The notes: generated from the letters alone by a model not told the origin. 56,290 nt of DNA from Variovorax sp. DXTD-1 (GCF_003984625.1 NZ_RWKH01000031.1:1-56290), one strand, 5' to 3'. Positions 35,589-44,388 are shown, counted from the first letter of the stretch. A program made the numbers and translations.

Positions 35589-37505
35589 TTGAACAATCAG
35601 TGGTTTTCCAAAGTTGCCGTATGGCTCGTCATTGCCATGGTGTTGTTCACTGTGTTCAAGCAGTTCGACACCCGCGGCGGCGTTGGCTCGGGGACGGTGA
35701 GTTATTCGGAGTTCCTGGATCAGGTCCGAAACAACCAGATCAAAAGTGCCGTCATTCCTGAAGGCGCAGGCGGCGGAGAAATCATCGCCGTCACCAACGA
35801 CGATCGCAAGATCCGCACGACCGCCACGGTGCTCGACCGCGGCCTGGTGGGCGACCTGATCGACCACAACGTCAAGTTCGACGTCAAGCCGCGCGAAGAG
35901 GGCTCGCTCCTCATGACGCTCTTGGTGAGCTGGGGGCCGATGCTGCTCCTGATCGGTGTCTGGATCTACTTCATGCGACAGATGCAGGGCGGCGGCAAAG
36001 GCGGAGCATTCAGCTTCGGCAAGAGCAAAGCCCGCATGATGGACGAGAACAACAACACGGTCACTTTCGCCGACGTCGCAGGCTGCGACGAGGCCAAGGA
36101 AGAAGTCCGTGAAGTGGTCGACTTCCTGAAAGACCCGCAGCGCTTCCAGAAGCTCGGCGGCCGCATTCCGCGCGGCCTGCTGCTGGTCGGCCCCCCGGGT
36201 ACCGGCAAGACCTTGCTCGCCAAGTCGATCGCCGGTGAAGCCAAGGTGCCGTTCTTCTCGATTTCGGGATCCGACTTCGTCGAAATGTTCGTCGGCGTGG
36301 GCGCGGCCCGTGTCCGCGACATGTTCGAGAACGCCAAGAAGAACGCCCCTTGCATCATCTTCATCGACGAAATCGATGCGGTGGGCCGCCAGCGTGGTGC
36401 CGGCCTGGGTGGCGGCAACGACGAGCGCGAACAAACCTTGAACCAGATGCTGGTCGAGATGGACGGCTTCGAAACCAACCTCGGTGTGATCGTCGTGGCT
36501 GCAACCAACCGTCCGGACATTCTGGACGCCGCACTGCTGCGCCCGGGCCGTTTCGACCGCCAGGTGTATGTCACGCTGCCCGACATCCGCGGCCGCGAGC
36601 AGATCCTCGGCGTGCACATGCGCAAGGTGCCGCTCGGCCAGGACGTGAACCCTAGCGTGATTGCGCGTGGCACGCCCGGCATGTCCGGCGCCGACCTGGC
36701 CAACCTGTGCAACGAAGCCGCCCTGATGGCTGCACGCCGCAATGCGCGCGTGGTCGAGATGCAGGACTTCGAGAAGGCCAAGGACAAGATCTTCATGGGC
36801 CCCGAGCGCAAGAGCATGGTCATGCCCGAGGAAGAGCGCCGCAACACGGCGTACCACGAGTCCGGCCACGCCCTCATCGGCAAGCTGCTGCCCAAGTGCG
36901 ACCCGGTCCACAAGGTCACCATCATTCCGCGTGGCCGCGCCCTTGGCGTGACCATGAGCCTGCCGGCGCAAGACCGCTACAGCTATGACCGCGAATACAT
37001 GCTGAACCAGATCAGCATGCTTTTCGGCGGCCGGATCGCCGAAGAAGTGTTCATGCACCAGATGACCACGGGCGCCAGCAACGACTTCGAGCGCGCGACC
37101 TCCATCGCCCGCGACATGGTCACGCGCTACGGCATGACCGACGCGCTCGGCCCGATGGTCTATGCCGAGAACGAAGGCGAAGTGTTCCTGGGCCGCTCGG
37201 TCACCAAGACCACGAACATGAGCGAGCAGACCATGGAAAAGGTCGATGCCGAAGTCCGCCGCATCATCGACGAGCAGTACGCCCTGGCGCGCCGCCTCAT
37301 CGAGGAAAACAGCGACAAGATGCACGCCATGGCCAAGGCACTGCTCGAGTGGGAAACCATCGACAGCGAACAGCTCGACGACATCATGGCCGGCCGCGCG
37401 CCGCGTCCGCCCAAGGACTGGACCCCGCGCATTCCGCCCTCGGGCAGCGGCGGCAGCGGCGGTACGCCGGCTGTCAATCCGGATCCGGCACCGACAGCTG
37501 CCTGA
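35589..37505 (+). CDS. ftsH: ATP-dependent zinc metalloprotease FtsH
   Basis: Hexameric inner-membrane AAA+ protease that degrades misfolded membrane proteins and regulators such as LpxC and sigma-32. 638 aa from TTG 35589 (NNQWFSKVAVWLVIAMVLF), with GGAG six bases upstream; the frame from 35436 is unsupported. Two N-terminal membrane helices (~7-25, ~105-123), Walker A GPPGTGKT (201-208), Walker B IIFIDEID, SRH, and the zinc site H423-E-S-G-H427. A Pro/Gly/Ser-rich tail ends the protein. In a window that also encodes LpxA, D, B and K, its control of LpxC is relevant. Confidence 0.97.
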   Translation: MNNQWFSKVAVWLVIAMVLFTVFKQFDTRGGVGSGTVSYSEFLDQVRNNQIKSAVIPEGAGGGEIIAVTNDDRKIRTTATVLDRGLVGDLIDHNVKFDVKPREEGSLLMTLLVSWGPMLLLIGVWIYFMRQMQGGGKGGAFSFGKSKARMMDENNNTVTFADVAGCDEAKEEVREVVDFLKDPQRFQKLGGRIPRGLLLVGPPGTGKTLLAKSIAGEAKVPFFSISGSDFVEMFVGVGAARVRDMFENAKKNAPCIIFIDEIDAVGRQRGAGLGGGNDEREQTLNQMLVEMDGFETNLGVIVVAATNRPDILDAALLRPGRFDRQVYVTLPDIRGREQILGVHMRKVPLGQDVNPSVIARGTPGMSGADLANLCNEAALMAARRNARVVEMQDFEKAKDKIFMGPERKSMVMPEEERRNTAYHESGHALIGKLLPKCDPVHKVTIIPRGRALGVTMSLPAQDRYSYDREYMLNQISMLFGGRIAEEVFMHQMTTGASNDFERATSIARDMVTRYGMTDALGPMVYAENEGEVFLGRSVTKTTNMSEQTMEKVDAEVRRIIDEQYALARRLIEENSDKMHAMAKALLEWETIDSEQLDDIMAGRAPRPPKDWTPRIPPSGSGGSGGTPAVNPDPAPTAA

Positions 37506-37527
37506 AGTGCATCCGGCTTCACACCAC

Positions 37528-37551
37528 AACGGGGCCCTTGGCCCCGTTTTT
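37528..37551 (+). terminator. terminator after ftsH
   Basis: AACGGGGC (37528-37535) pairs with GCCCCGTT (37541-37548) and runs into TTTTT. It lies just before folP and may let part of the transcripts through. Confidence 0.9.
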
Positions 37552-37568
37552 CATAGCGCAGGTGCCCT

Positions 37569-38468
37569 GTGACGGCAGCTTCGCCGACGTGGCAGACCGC
37601 ACGATTCACCATCGATCTCGCGCAGCCGCGCGTGATGGGCATCGTCAACGTCACCCCCGATTCGTTTTCCGACGGCGGGGCGCATGCCTCCACATCGGCC
37701 GCGCTGCAGCATTGCGAGCAGTTGCTGAAAGAGGGCGCCGACATCCTCGACATTGGCGGCGAGTCGACCCGGCCCGGCAGCCCGGCCGTGCCGCTCGATG
37801 CCGAACTGGCGCGCGTGCTGCCGGTGGTCCGCGAGGCGGTCAGGCTGGGTGTGCCGGTGTCCGTCGACACCTACAAGCCTGAAGTCATGCGCGCGGTGCT
37901 CGATCTCGGTGCCGACATCGTCAACGACGTCTGGGCGTTGCGGCAGCCCGGCGCGCGAGAAGCCGTGGCCGCGCATCCTTCGTGCGGCGTTTGCCTGATG
38001 CACATGCACCGCGATCCACAAACCATGCAGACCGCGCCCATGCAGGGCGACGTGCTCCCCCAGGTGCTGGCGTTCTGGGCCGAGCAAGTGGCGCAACTTC
38101 GTTTGCTCAGCGTCGATCCTTCGCGAATCACCTTGGATCCCGGTATTGGTTTCGGCAAGACGGTGGCGCAAAATTTTGCCCTGCTGGCACGCCAGCGTGA
38201 ATTGCTCGAAGCCGGCTATCCGCTGCTGCTGGGCTGGTCCCGCAAATCTTCCATCGGCACGGTGAGCGGCATTCCGGCTGCAGCCGAGCGTCTGGTGCCC
38301 AGCGTGACGGCGGCAATGCTCGCGGTGGACCGCGGTGCGGCCATCGTGCGGGTGCATGACGTGCGCGACACCGTGGCGGCGCTCGCGGTCTGGCAAGCCA
38401 TGAAGGCCCAAGAGCCGCAGTCGGTGGCACCAGCTTCAACCAATCAACAAAAACGACAAACCTCATGA
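37569..38468 (+). CDS. folP: dihydropteroate synthase
   Basis: Condenses p-aminobenzoate with dihydropterin pyrophosphate in folate synthesis; the sulfonamide target. 299 aa from GTG 37569. TIM-barrel motifs: MGIVNVTPDSFSDGG, DIGGESTRPGS, VSVDTYKPEV, IVNDVWAL, LDPGIGFGKT, and GWSRKSSIG. The C-terminus overlaps the glmM start by four bases (ATGA), the normal folP-glmM arrangement. Confidence 0.97.
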   Translation: MTAASPTWQTARFTIDLAQPRVMGIVNVTPDSFSDGGAHASTSAALQHCEQLLKEGADILDIGGESTRPGSPAVPLDAELARVLPVVREAVRLGVPVSVDTYKPEVMRAVLDLGADIVNDVWALRQPGAREAVAAHPSCGVCLMHMHRDPQTMQTAPMQGDVLPQVLAFWAEQVAQLRLLSVDPSRITLDPGIGFGKTVAQNFALLARQRELLEAGYPLLLGWSRKSSIGTVSGIPAAAERLVPSVTAAMLAVDRGAAIVRVHDVRDTVAALAVWQAMKAQEPQSVAPASTNQQKRQTS

Positions 38469-39802
38469 CCCGTAAATACTTTGGCACCGACGGCATCCGC
38501 GGCACTGTCGGCCAGTTGCCCATCACACCCGATTTCGTGTTGCGCCTTGCACATGCGGTGGGTCGCGTGCTCAAGAAGAGCGAGTCGCGCCCCACGGTGC
38601 TGATCGGCAAGGACACACGCATCTCAGGCTACATGCTCGAATCCGCGCTGGAATCGGGCTTCAACTCCGCCGGGGTCGACGTGGTGCTGCTGGGTCCGTT
38701 GCCCACGCCGGGCGTGGCCTACCTCACGCGCGCGCAGCGCGCGAGCCTGGGCGTGGTGATCAGCGCGAGCCACAACGCCTACCCCGACAACGGCATCAAG
38801 TTTTTCAACGCCCACGGCAGCAAGCTCGACGACGAATGGGAGCTCGCGGTGGAGGCCGCGCTCGAAGAGGCGCCCGTGTGGGCGACCTCGGCCGAACTTG
38901 GCAAGGCGCGCCGCCTGAACGACGCGCCCGGACGCTACATCGAGTTCTGCAAGAGCACCTTCGCCAACGACCTGACGCTGCGCGACATGAAGCTCGTGAT
39001 CGATGCAGCGCACGGCGCGGCCTACCAGGTGGCGCCGAATGTGTTCCATGAGCTGGGGGCCGAGGTCACCAGCATCGGCTGCGCACCAGACGGTCTCAAC
39101 ATCAACAAGGGCTTCGGCGCAACCCATCCCGCCGCGCTGGTGGAGGCCGTGACGTCACAAAAAGCCGACTACGGCATCGCGCTCGACGGCGACGCCGACC
39201 GACTTCAGTTGGTCGATGCGAGCGGACGCCTTTTCAACGGCGACGAACTGCTCTACCTCATGGTGGCCGAGCGCATTGCGCGCGGAGAAAAGCCGGTCGG
39301 CGTGGTCGGCACCCTCATGACCAACAAGGCTGTCGAAGTGGCGCTGCGCAACCAGGGCATCGAATTCGTGCGCGCCAAGGTGGGCGACCGGTACGTGCTC
39401 GAAGAGCTCGACAAGCGCGGCTGGCTGCTCGGCGGCGAGGGCTCCGGCCATCTGCTCGCACTCGACCGCCACACCACCGGTGACGGCATTGTGAGCGCGC
39501 TTCAGGTGCTGCAAGCCTGCGTGCGAAGCGGCAAGACGGTGGCACAACTGCTGGCGGACATCACGCTGTTTCCCCAGACCCTCATCAACGTTCGCCTCAC
39601 ACCGGGGCAGGACTGGAAGAGCAACGAGGCGCTGGCCAGCGAAACGCAGCGTATGGAGGCCGAGCTCGGCGACGGCGGCCGCGTGCTGATTCGTGCGAGC
39701 GGCACCGAGCCGCTGGTGCGCGTGATGGTCGAGGCACGCGACGCAAAGCAGGCCGAATCCTGCGCCAAGCGCCTTGCCGCGACCCTTGAGTCCGCACAGT
39801 GA
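38465..39802 (+). CDS. glmM: phosphoglucosamine mutase
   Basis: Interconverts glucosamine 6- and 1-phosphate for UDP-GlcNAc, feeding peptidoglycan and lipid A. 445 aa from ATG 38465. The phosphoserine S102 sits in ISASHNAYPDNG; Mg-binding DGDADR is at 241-246; GGEGSGHLL and the phosphate-binding RASGTEPLVRVM follow. Its stop overlaps the start of the next gene (GTGA). Confidence 0.98.
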   Translation: MTRKYFGTDGIRGTVGQLPITPDFVLRLAHAVGRVLKKSESRPTVLIGKDTRISGYMLESALESGFNSAGVDVVLLGPLPTPGVAYLTRAQRASLGVVISASHNAYPDNGIKFFNAHGSKLDDEWELAVEAALEEAPVWATSAELGKARRLNDAPGRYIEFCKSTFANDLTLRDMKLVIDAAHGAAYQVAPNVFHELGAEVTSIGCAPDGLNINKGFGATHPAALVEAVTSQKADYGIALDGDADRLQLVDASGRLFNGDELLYLMVAERIARGEKPVGVVGTLMTNKAVEVALRNQGIEFVRAKVGDRYVLEELDKRGWLLGGEGSGHLLALDRHTTGDGIVSALQVLQACVRSGKTVAQLLADITLFPQTLINVRLTPGQDWKSNEALASETQRMEAELGDGGRVLIRASGTEPLVRVMVEARDAKQAESCAKRLAATLESAQ

Positions 39803-40287
39803 CGGCGATGATCGAAGTCGTGCTGGCGGACTACGGCAACGCAGCGCATTCAGCCGCGCTGGTCGACTTGCTCGACAGCTATGCGCAAGACCCTGCCGGC
39901 GGCGGCACGCCTCTCGAAGCCGAGGTGCGCGCCGGCCTGCCTGCTGCGCTGGCGGCGCGGGCGCAGGCCTTCAGCGTGCTGGCTTACGACGGTTCGCAGC
40001 CCATCGGGCTCATCAACTGCATCGAAGGTTTTTCGACCTTTGCCTGCAAGCCGCTGGTCAATGTGCACGACGTGGTTGTGCTGGCCAGCCATCGCGGCCG
40101 GCGGGTGGCGCAGCGCATGTTCGAACGCGTGGAGCAAGAGGCCCGTGCGCGCGGTGCCTGCAAGCTCACGCTGGAAGTGCTCTCGGGTAATGCGCCGGCG
40201 CTGCGCAGCTACGAGCGCGAGGGGTTTGCCGGCTACCAACTCGATCCGGCATTCGGGCACGCGGTGTTCTTGCAGAAAAAGCTCTGA
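39799..40287 (+). CDS. GNAT family N-acetyltransferase
   Basis: 162-aa acetyl-CoA-dependent acetyltransferase of unknown substrate. Motif A is clear: VVVLASHRGRRVAQRMFERVEQEA (pyrophosphate loop R/G-x-x-G/A in part), then LEVLSGNAPALRSYEREGFAGY, motif B. Start GTG 39799 overlaps the glmM stop; an ATG at 39808 would shorten it by three residues. Coupling to glmM is evident, but whether it acts on an amino sugar cannot be told. Confidence 0.88.
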   Translation: MTAMIEVVLADYGNAAHSAALVDLLDSYAQDPAGGGTPLEAEVRAGLPAALAARAQAFSVLAYDGSQPIGLINCIEGFSTFACKPLVNVHDVVVLASHRGRRVAQRMFERVEQEARARGACKLTLEVLSGNAPALRSYEREGFAGYQLDPAFGHAVFLQKKL

Positions 40288-40295
40288 AAAAGAAA

Positions 40296-40329
40296 AAGGG
40301 CCGTGGCGCGCTTGGCGCCGTCGGCCCTT
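40296..40329. terminator. bidirectional terminator between convergent genes
   Basis: AAGGGCCG (40296-40303) with CGGCCCTT (40322-40329) and inner GGCGC/GCGCC form a long stem. Read on the reverse strand it is followed by TTTTTCTTTTTC, so it best ends the acyl-CoA dehydrogenase operon; the forward side lacks a T run. Confidence 0.82.
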
Positions 40330-40359
40330 ACCCCAACCCTCTCTCGGAGCGAGAGGGGT
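40330..40359. repeat. REP-like palindromic element
   Basis: ACCCCAACCCTCTCT is followed by CGGAGCGAGAGGGG; CCTCTCTCG (40338-40346) pairs with CGAGAGGGG (40350-40358) with one G-U pair. The form, a conserved ACCCCAACCCTCTC arm closed by a variable tip, resembles intergenic REP-type elements found in many proteobacterial genomes. Confidence 0.5.
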
Positions 40360-40367
40360 AATGCAGA

Positions 40368-41639
40368 TCAGAAGCGCGTGACGGGTGCTTCGGCTTCGGT
40401 CTTGCTGGGCGCGTACTTGCCCAGCTCCCATTTCGCGATCGCATTGCGGTGCACTTCGTCCGGACCGTCCGCAAAGCGCAGCGTGCGGGCGCCGGCGTAG
40501 GCGTAGGCCAGCGGAAAGTCGTCGCACATGCCGCCGCCGCCATGCACTTGCATCGCCCAGTCGATCACCTGGCATGCCATGCTTGGCGCCACCACCTTGA
40601 TCATTGCGATTTCGTTCTTCGCAACCTTGTTGCCGGCCACGTCCATCAGCCAGGCGGCCTTGAGCGTGAGCAGGCGCGCCATGTCGATCTTGCAGCGTGC
40701 CTCGGCAATGCGCTCTTGTGTCACGGTCTGCGAAGCGACCGTCTTGCCGAACGCCACGCGCGAAGAAGCGCGCTTGCACATCAGCTCGAGCGCACGCTCT
40801 GCCAGGCCGATCAGGCGCATGCAGTGATGAATGCGTCCGGGGCCAAGGCGGCCCTGCGCAATTTCAAAGCCGCGACCTTCGCCCAGCAGGATGTTGTCGA
40901 CAGGCACGCGCACGTTCTCGAAGTACATCTCGACGTGCCCGTGCGGCGCATCGTCGTAGCCCATGACGTTGAGCGGCCGCACGATGCGGATGCCCTTGGC
41001 GTCGGCCGGCACGATCACCATGCTCTGCTGCGAATGCCTCGGCGCATCGGGGTCGCTCTTGCCCATGGTGATGAAGACGGCGCAGCGTGGATCGGCGGCA
41101 CCTGAAATCCACCACTTGTGGCCGTTGATCACGTACTCGTCGCCCTGGCGCTCGATGCGGGTCGAGATGTTGGTGGCATCGCTGGAGGCAACGTCGGGTT
41201 CGGTCATCGCGAAGGCCGAGCGAATCTCGCCTTCGAGCAGCGGCTTGAGCCAGCGTGCCTTGATGGCCTCCGAGCCGTAGCGCGCGATGGTTTCCATGTT
41301 GCCGGTGTCCGGCGCCGAGCAGTTGAAGGCCTCGGAAGCCCATTGCACCCGGCCCATGATCTCGGCCAGCGGTGCGTATTCCTGGTTGGTGAGGCCCGCG
41401 CCTTCATACCCTGAGGCGGAGGCGCTGTCGACCGGCAGGAACAGGTTCCAAAGTCCCTGGGCCTTGGCCTTGGCCTTGATCTTCTCTACGGTCTTGAGCG
41501 CGGTCCAGCGCTTGCCCGCAGCCGTGTTCGCGGCCAGTTCGGCGGCGTACTCGGCTTCGGCCGGGTAGATGTGCTCGTCCATGAACGCGGTGACGCGTTT
41601 CTGCAATTCCTTGGTCTTGGCCGAATATTCGAAATCCAT
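40368..41639 (-). CDS. acyl-CoA dehydrogenase, ACAD10/11-like
   Basis: 423-aa FAD flavoprotein. N-terminal helical domain, SAFAMTEPDVASSDATNI (flavin/substrate motif), NGHKWWISGAADPRC, and C-terminal QVHGGGGMCDDFPLAYAYA. The base position, Glu in YEGT of medium-chain enzymes, reads D391 in ADGPDEVH, as I know from the ACAD10/11 group. Start ATG 41637-41639 with AGGAGA upstream. The phosphotransferase gene ends 29 bases upstream on the same strand; in ACAD10/11 the two activities are fused. Electrons go to ETF. Substrate by family analogy: (phospho-)4-hydroxyacyl-CoA, not shown here. Confidence 0.9.
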   Translation of the reverse strand: MDFEYSAKTKELQKRVTAFMDEHIYPAEAEYAAELAANTAAGKRWTALKTVEKIKAKAKAQGLWNLFLPVDSASASGYEGAGLTNQEYAPLAEIMGRVQWASEAFNCSAPDTGNMETIARYGSEAIKARWLKPLLEGEIRSAFAMTEPDVASSDATNISTRIERQGDEYVINGHKWWISGAADPRCAVFITMGKSDPDAPRHSQQSMVIVPADAKGIRIVRPLNVMGYDDAPHGHVEMYFENVRVPVDNILLGEGRGFEIAQGRLGPGRIHHCMRLIGLAERALELMCKRASSRVAFGKTVASQTVTQERIAEARCKIDMARLLTLKAAWLMDVAGNKVAKNEIAMIKVVAPSMACQVIDWAMQVHGGGGMCDDFPLAYAYAGARTLRFADGPDEVHRNAIAKWELGKYAPSKTEAEAPVTRF

Positions 41640-41668
41640 GCTGTCTCCTGGTGGGGTTTTGGGGCTGG

Positions 41669-42775
41669 TTACGCCTTTTGGGCAAACTGCCAGGCCATCT
41701 CGGCCATCGGTCGCGCGCCGCGGGCGGAGGCCACGGCTTGCTCGCTCGACGCGGTACCGGCCTCGACCCGCTTGGCAATGCCTTGCAGGATCGCGGCCAT
41801 GCGGAACAGGTTGTAGGCCTGGTAGAAGTTCCAGTCCGGGGCCAGCGCCTCGGGCGTGCTGATGCGCGTGCGCTCGCAGTAGCGCCGGATGTATTCGCTT
41901 TCGGTGGGAATGCCCAGCGCCGCGACATCCACGCCGCCGATGCCGCGGCCGGTGGTGGGAGGCATGTGCCAGGACATGCAGTGGTAGCTGAAGTCCGCCA
42001 GCGGGTGGCCCAGCGTGGAAAGCTCCCAGTCGAGCACCGCGATGATCCGCGGCTCCGTGGCGTGGAACATCACGTTGTCCAGGCGGTAGTCGCCATGCAC
42101 GATCGAGACTTTGCTCTCGTCGCGCGCGCTCGCCGGCATGTGGGCGGGTAGCCAGTCGATCAGGCGCTCCATGGCGTCGATCGGCTGCGACAGTTCGCCG
42201 GCGCCATCGGTCGAGGCCTTGTATTGCTTGCTCCAGCGGCCGATCTGGCGCTCGAAGTAGTTGCCGGGCTTGCCGTAGTCGGCAAGCCCGCGCTCCGCGA
42301 ACTTCACGGTGTGCAGCGCCGCAATGACCCGGTTCATCTCGTCGTAGTAGGCCCCGCGCTCGGTGTTGGTGAAGCCGGGCAGCGACTGGTCCCAGAGCAC
42401 GCGGCCCTGCATGAACTCCATCACGTAGAAGGCGCGGCCGATGACGGATTCGTCTTCGCACAGGCAGTGCATGTGCGGCACGGGCACATCGGTGCCGGCA
42501 AGGCCGCTCATGACCTTGAACTCGCGCTCCACCGCATGGGCCGAGGGCAGCAGCTTGGCAACGGGGCCGGGCTTGGCGCGCATCACGTAGCTCTGCGTGG
42601 GCGTCACCAGCTTGTAGGTGGGGTTCGATTGCCCGCCCTTGAACATTTCGACCGTGAGCGGGCCCTTGAAGCCGTCGAGGTTCTTCGTGAGCCAGGCCGC
42701 AAGCGTTTCGATGTCGAATGCATGCTGCTGCGAGACGGCGCGGGTGCCGATGAAGTTCGAGAAGTCCTGGCTCAT
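41669..42775 (-). CDS. phosphotransferase family protein (LvaA / ACAD10-11 kinase type)
   Basis: 368-aa APH-fold kinase. ATP-site Lys K68 (VMRAKPG), catalytic H227-G-D229-x4-N234 (HGDYRLDN) and D249 in LDWELSTLGHPLADF, the form seen in the kinase domain of ACAD10/11 and in LvaA. These phosphorylate the 4-hydroxyl of 4-hydroxyacyl-CoA before elimination, so a similar role with the next gene is plausible. It is not an antibiotic kinase of the usual type. Start ATG 42773-42775, only 23 bases after the Crp-type regulator gene, so cotranscribed. Confidence 0.88.
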   Translation of the reverse strand: MSQDFSNFIGTRAVSQQHAFDIETLAAWLTKNLDGFKGPLTVEMFKGGQSNPTYKLVTPTQSYVMRAKPGPVAKLLPSAHAVEREFKVMSGLAGTDVPVPHMHCLCEDESVIGRAFYVMEFMQGRVLWDQSLPGFTNTERGAYYDEMNRVIAALHTVKFAERGLADYGKPGNYFERQIGRWSKQYKASTDGAGELSQPIDAMERLIDWLPAHMPASARDESKVSIVHGDYRLDNVMFHATEPRIIAVLDWELSTLGHPLADFSYHCMSWHMPPTTGRGIGGVDVAALGIPTESEYIRRYCERTRISTPEALAPDWNFYQAYNLFRMAAILQGIAKRVEAGTASSEQAVASARGARPMAEMAWQFAQKA

Positions 42776-42798
42776 GTCTCAGTCTCTTTTTGGTTTTC

Positions 42799-43518
42799 TC
42801 AGGTCTCAGCTTCGGAGACACGCATCAGGGCCGCGCGATCCAGCACGACCAGCCCGCCCGGCTCGATCCGGATGGTGCCCTCGCGCTCCATGGTCTTGAG
42901 CTCCTGGTTGACCCGCTGGCGCGAGGCGCCGAGCAACTGTGCGAGTTCTTCCTGCGCCAGCTGCAGGCCGATGCGCGTCTGGCTGCCGTCTTCCAGGTTG
43001 GGCACGCCGTAGCTGCGCACCAGGTGAATGAGCTGCTTGGCCAGGCGCGCGCGCAAGGGCAGGGTGTTGAGGTCTTCCACCAGCCCGAACAGCGTGCGGA
43101 TGCGGCGCGCCTGCAGCCGCATCAATGCTTCGTACAGTTCCACGTGCGTGGCCAGGATCTTCTGGAAGTCGGCCCGCGCCACGCAGAGCACCGTGGTGTC
43201 GCCATGCGCATAGGCGTCGTGCGTGCGCCGGTCCCCGTCGAACATCGCCACGTCGCCGAACCAGATGCCCGGCTCCACGTAGGTCAGCGTCACCTGCTTG
43301 CCCGAGACGGCCGTCGAGCTCACTCGCACCGCGCCCTTGGCACAGGCAATCCAGTGATCGGGCGGATCGCCGCGGGCGGCAATCAGGTCGCCGTCCTTGT
43401 AGCGTTTGACAAAAGCACATCGAAGAATGTCGTGCCGTAGCGATGGAGAGAGAGAAGAAAACCAGCGACCACTGTTGATCGCTTCACGTTCTTCGATGGT
43501 AAGAATGGGGTCGTCCAT
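42799..43518 (-). CDS. Crp/Fnr family transcriptional regulator
   Basis: 239 aa. N-terminal cyclic-nucleotide-binding-like beta roll (~25-140; VEPGIWFGDVAMFDGDRRTHDAYA) and a C-terminal winged helix (~160-235; LAQEELAQLLGASRQRVNQELKTMEREG). The phosphate-binding loop has R-T-H rather than the R-S of E. coli CRP, and no FNR-like N-terminal cysteine cluster is present, so the effector is unknown. Start ATG 43516-43518. Position within the acyl-CoA catabolic block, just before the kinase gene, suggests local control. Confidence 0.92.
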   Translation of the reverse strand: MDDPILTIEEREAINSGRWFSSLSPSLRHDILRCAFVKRYKDGDLIAARGDPPDHWIACAKGAVRVSSTAVSGKQVTLTYVEPGIWFGDVAMFDGDRRTHDAYAHGDTTVLCVARADFQKILATHVELYEALMRLQARRIRTLFGLVEDLNTLPLRARLAKQLIHLVRSYGVPNLEDGSQTRIGLQLAQEELAQLLGASRQRVNQELKTMEREGTIRIEPGGLVVLDRAALMRVSEAET

Positions 43519-43577
43519 TGGTCTGTCCTGTCGGCGACTGAAAGGCTGATGGGTGTCACGGGAGTGACGTCGTGCCG

Positions 43578-44357
43578 CTATTCGTACTGCGGCGGCTTCT
43601 TCTCGAGAAAAGCGGCAATGCCGATGCCGGCATTGGGGTGGTGAAGGTTGCGAACGAAGTGGTCGCGCTCCTGCGAGAGCTGCGACGCAAAGGTGGCGCC
43701 TCGCGCCTCGCTGAGCAGTTCCTTGATGCTGGCCAGCGAGTTGGGTGCGCGGGCATTGAGCTTGGCTGCAAGCGCCAGCGCGCTGGCGAGCGCCTGGCCG
43801 TTTTCGCTCAGTTCGTTGACCAGCCCGAGCGCATGCAGCCGCGGCGCGCCGATGCGCTCGCCGGCCATCAGCCATTCGCTGGCCAGCTGGCGCGGCAACG
43901 CCTGGCCCAGGTGCCAGCTCAGGCCGCCGTCGGGCGAGAGCGCCACATTGCTGTACGACGCAGCAAAAATCGCGTCGCGCGCGGCCACCACGAAGTCGCA
44001 GGCCAGTGCCAGCGAAAAGCCCGCGCCTGCCGCCGCGCCTTCGACCGCTGCAATGATCGGCTTGGGAAAGGTGCGGATGGAGTCGATCCAGTTGTGCAGG
44101 CCCTCGATGCTTTCGGCCTGCACCGAGGGGTCGCGCTGGCGGTTGTCGGACAGCCGCTGCAGCGAGCCGCCAGCGCAGAACCACGCGCCTTCGCCCACGA
44201 TGACGACGCTGCGGATCTCGTCGCTGCTCTCGGCGCCGTTGAGCGCCTCGATGCCTGCGGCGTAGATCTCGGGGCCCAGCGCGTTGCGCTGGGTCGGGTT
44301 GGCGATGGTCAGCACCATGGTGCGTCCTTCGCTGGTGCTCTTGAGTTCGGCGGTCAT
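43578..44357 (-). CDS. enoyl-CoA hydratase/isomerase family protein
   Basis: 259-aa crotonase. The oxyanion-hole segments are CAGGSLQRL and EGAAAGAGFSLALACDF. The usual catalytic Glu region reads ALSPDGGLSWHL, with Asp where classical hydratases have Glu, so activity may differ from plain hydration. This subgroup is, as I recall, often annotated as alternative-type oxepin-CoA hydrolase of phenylacetate breakdown; no paa genes are in the window. ATG 44355-44357, 31 bases after the 3-hydroxyacyl-CoA dehydrogenase gene. Confidence 0.88.
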   Translation of the reverse strand: MTAELKSTSEGRTMVLTIANPTQRNALGPEIYAAGIEALNGAESSDEIRSVVIVGEGAWFCAGGSLQRLSDNRQRDPSVQAESIEGLHNWIDSIRTFPKPIIAAVEGAAAGAGFSLALACDFVVAARDAIFAASYSNVALSPDGGLSWHLGQALPRQLASEWLMAGERIGAPRLHALGLVNELSENGQALASALALAAKLNARAPNSLASIKELLSEARGATFASQLSQERDHFVRNLHHPNAGIGIAAFLEKKPPQYE

Positions 44358-44388
44358 CGGTGTCGTGCTTTCCTGGCTTGGCGTTCGT

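Noticed and set aside
41669..42775. Antibiotic (aminoglycoside) phosphotransferase
   Set aside because: Motifs and neighbours fit the kinase partner of ACAD10/11-type enzymes rather than a resistance gene.
42806..43420. Second reverse frame over the Crp/Fnr gene
   Set aside because: Arg/Ala-rich alternative frame; the Crp frame has clear domains.
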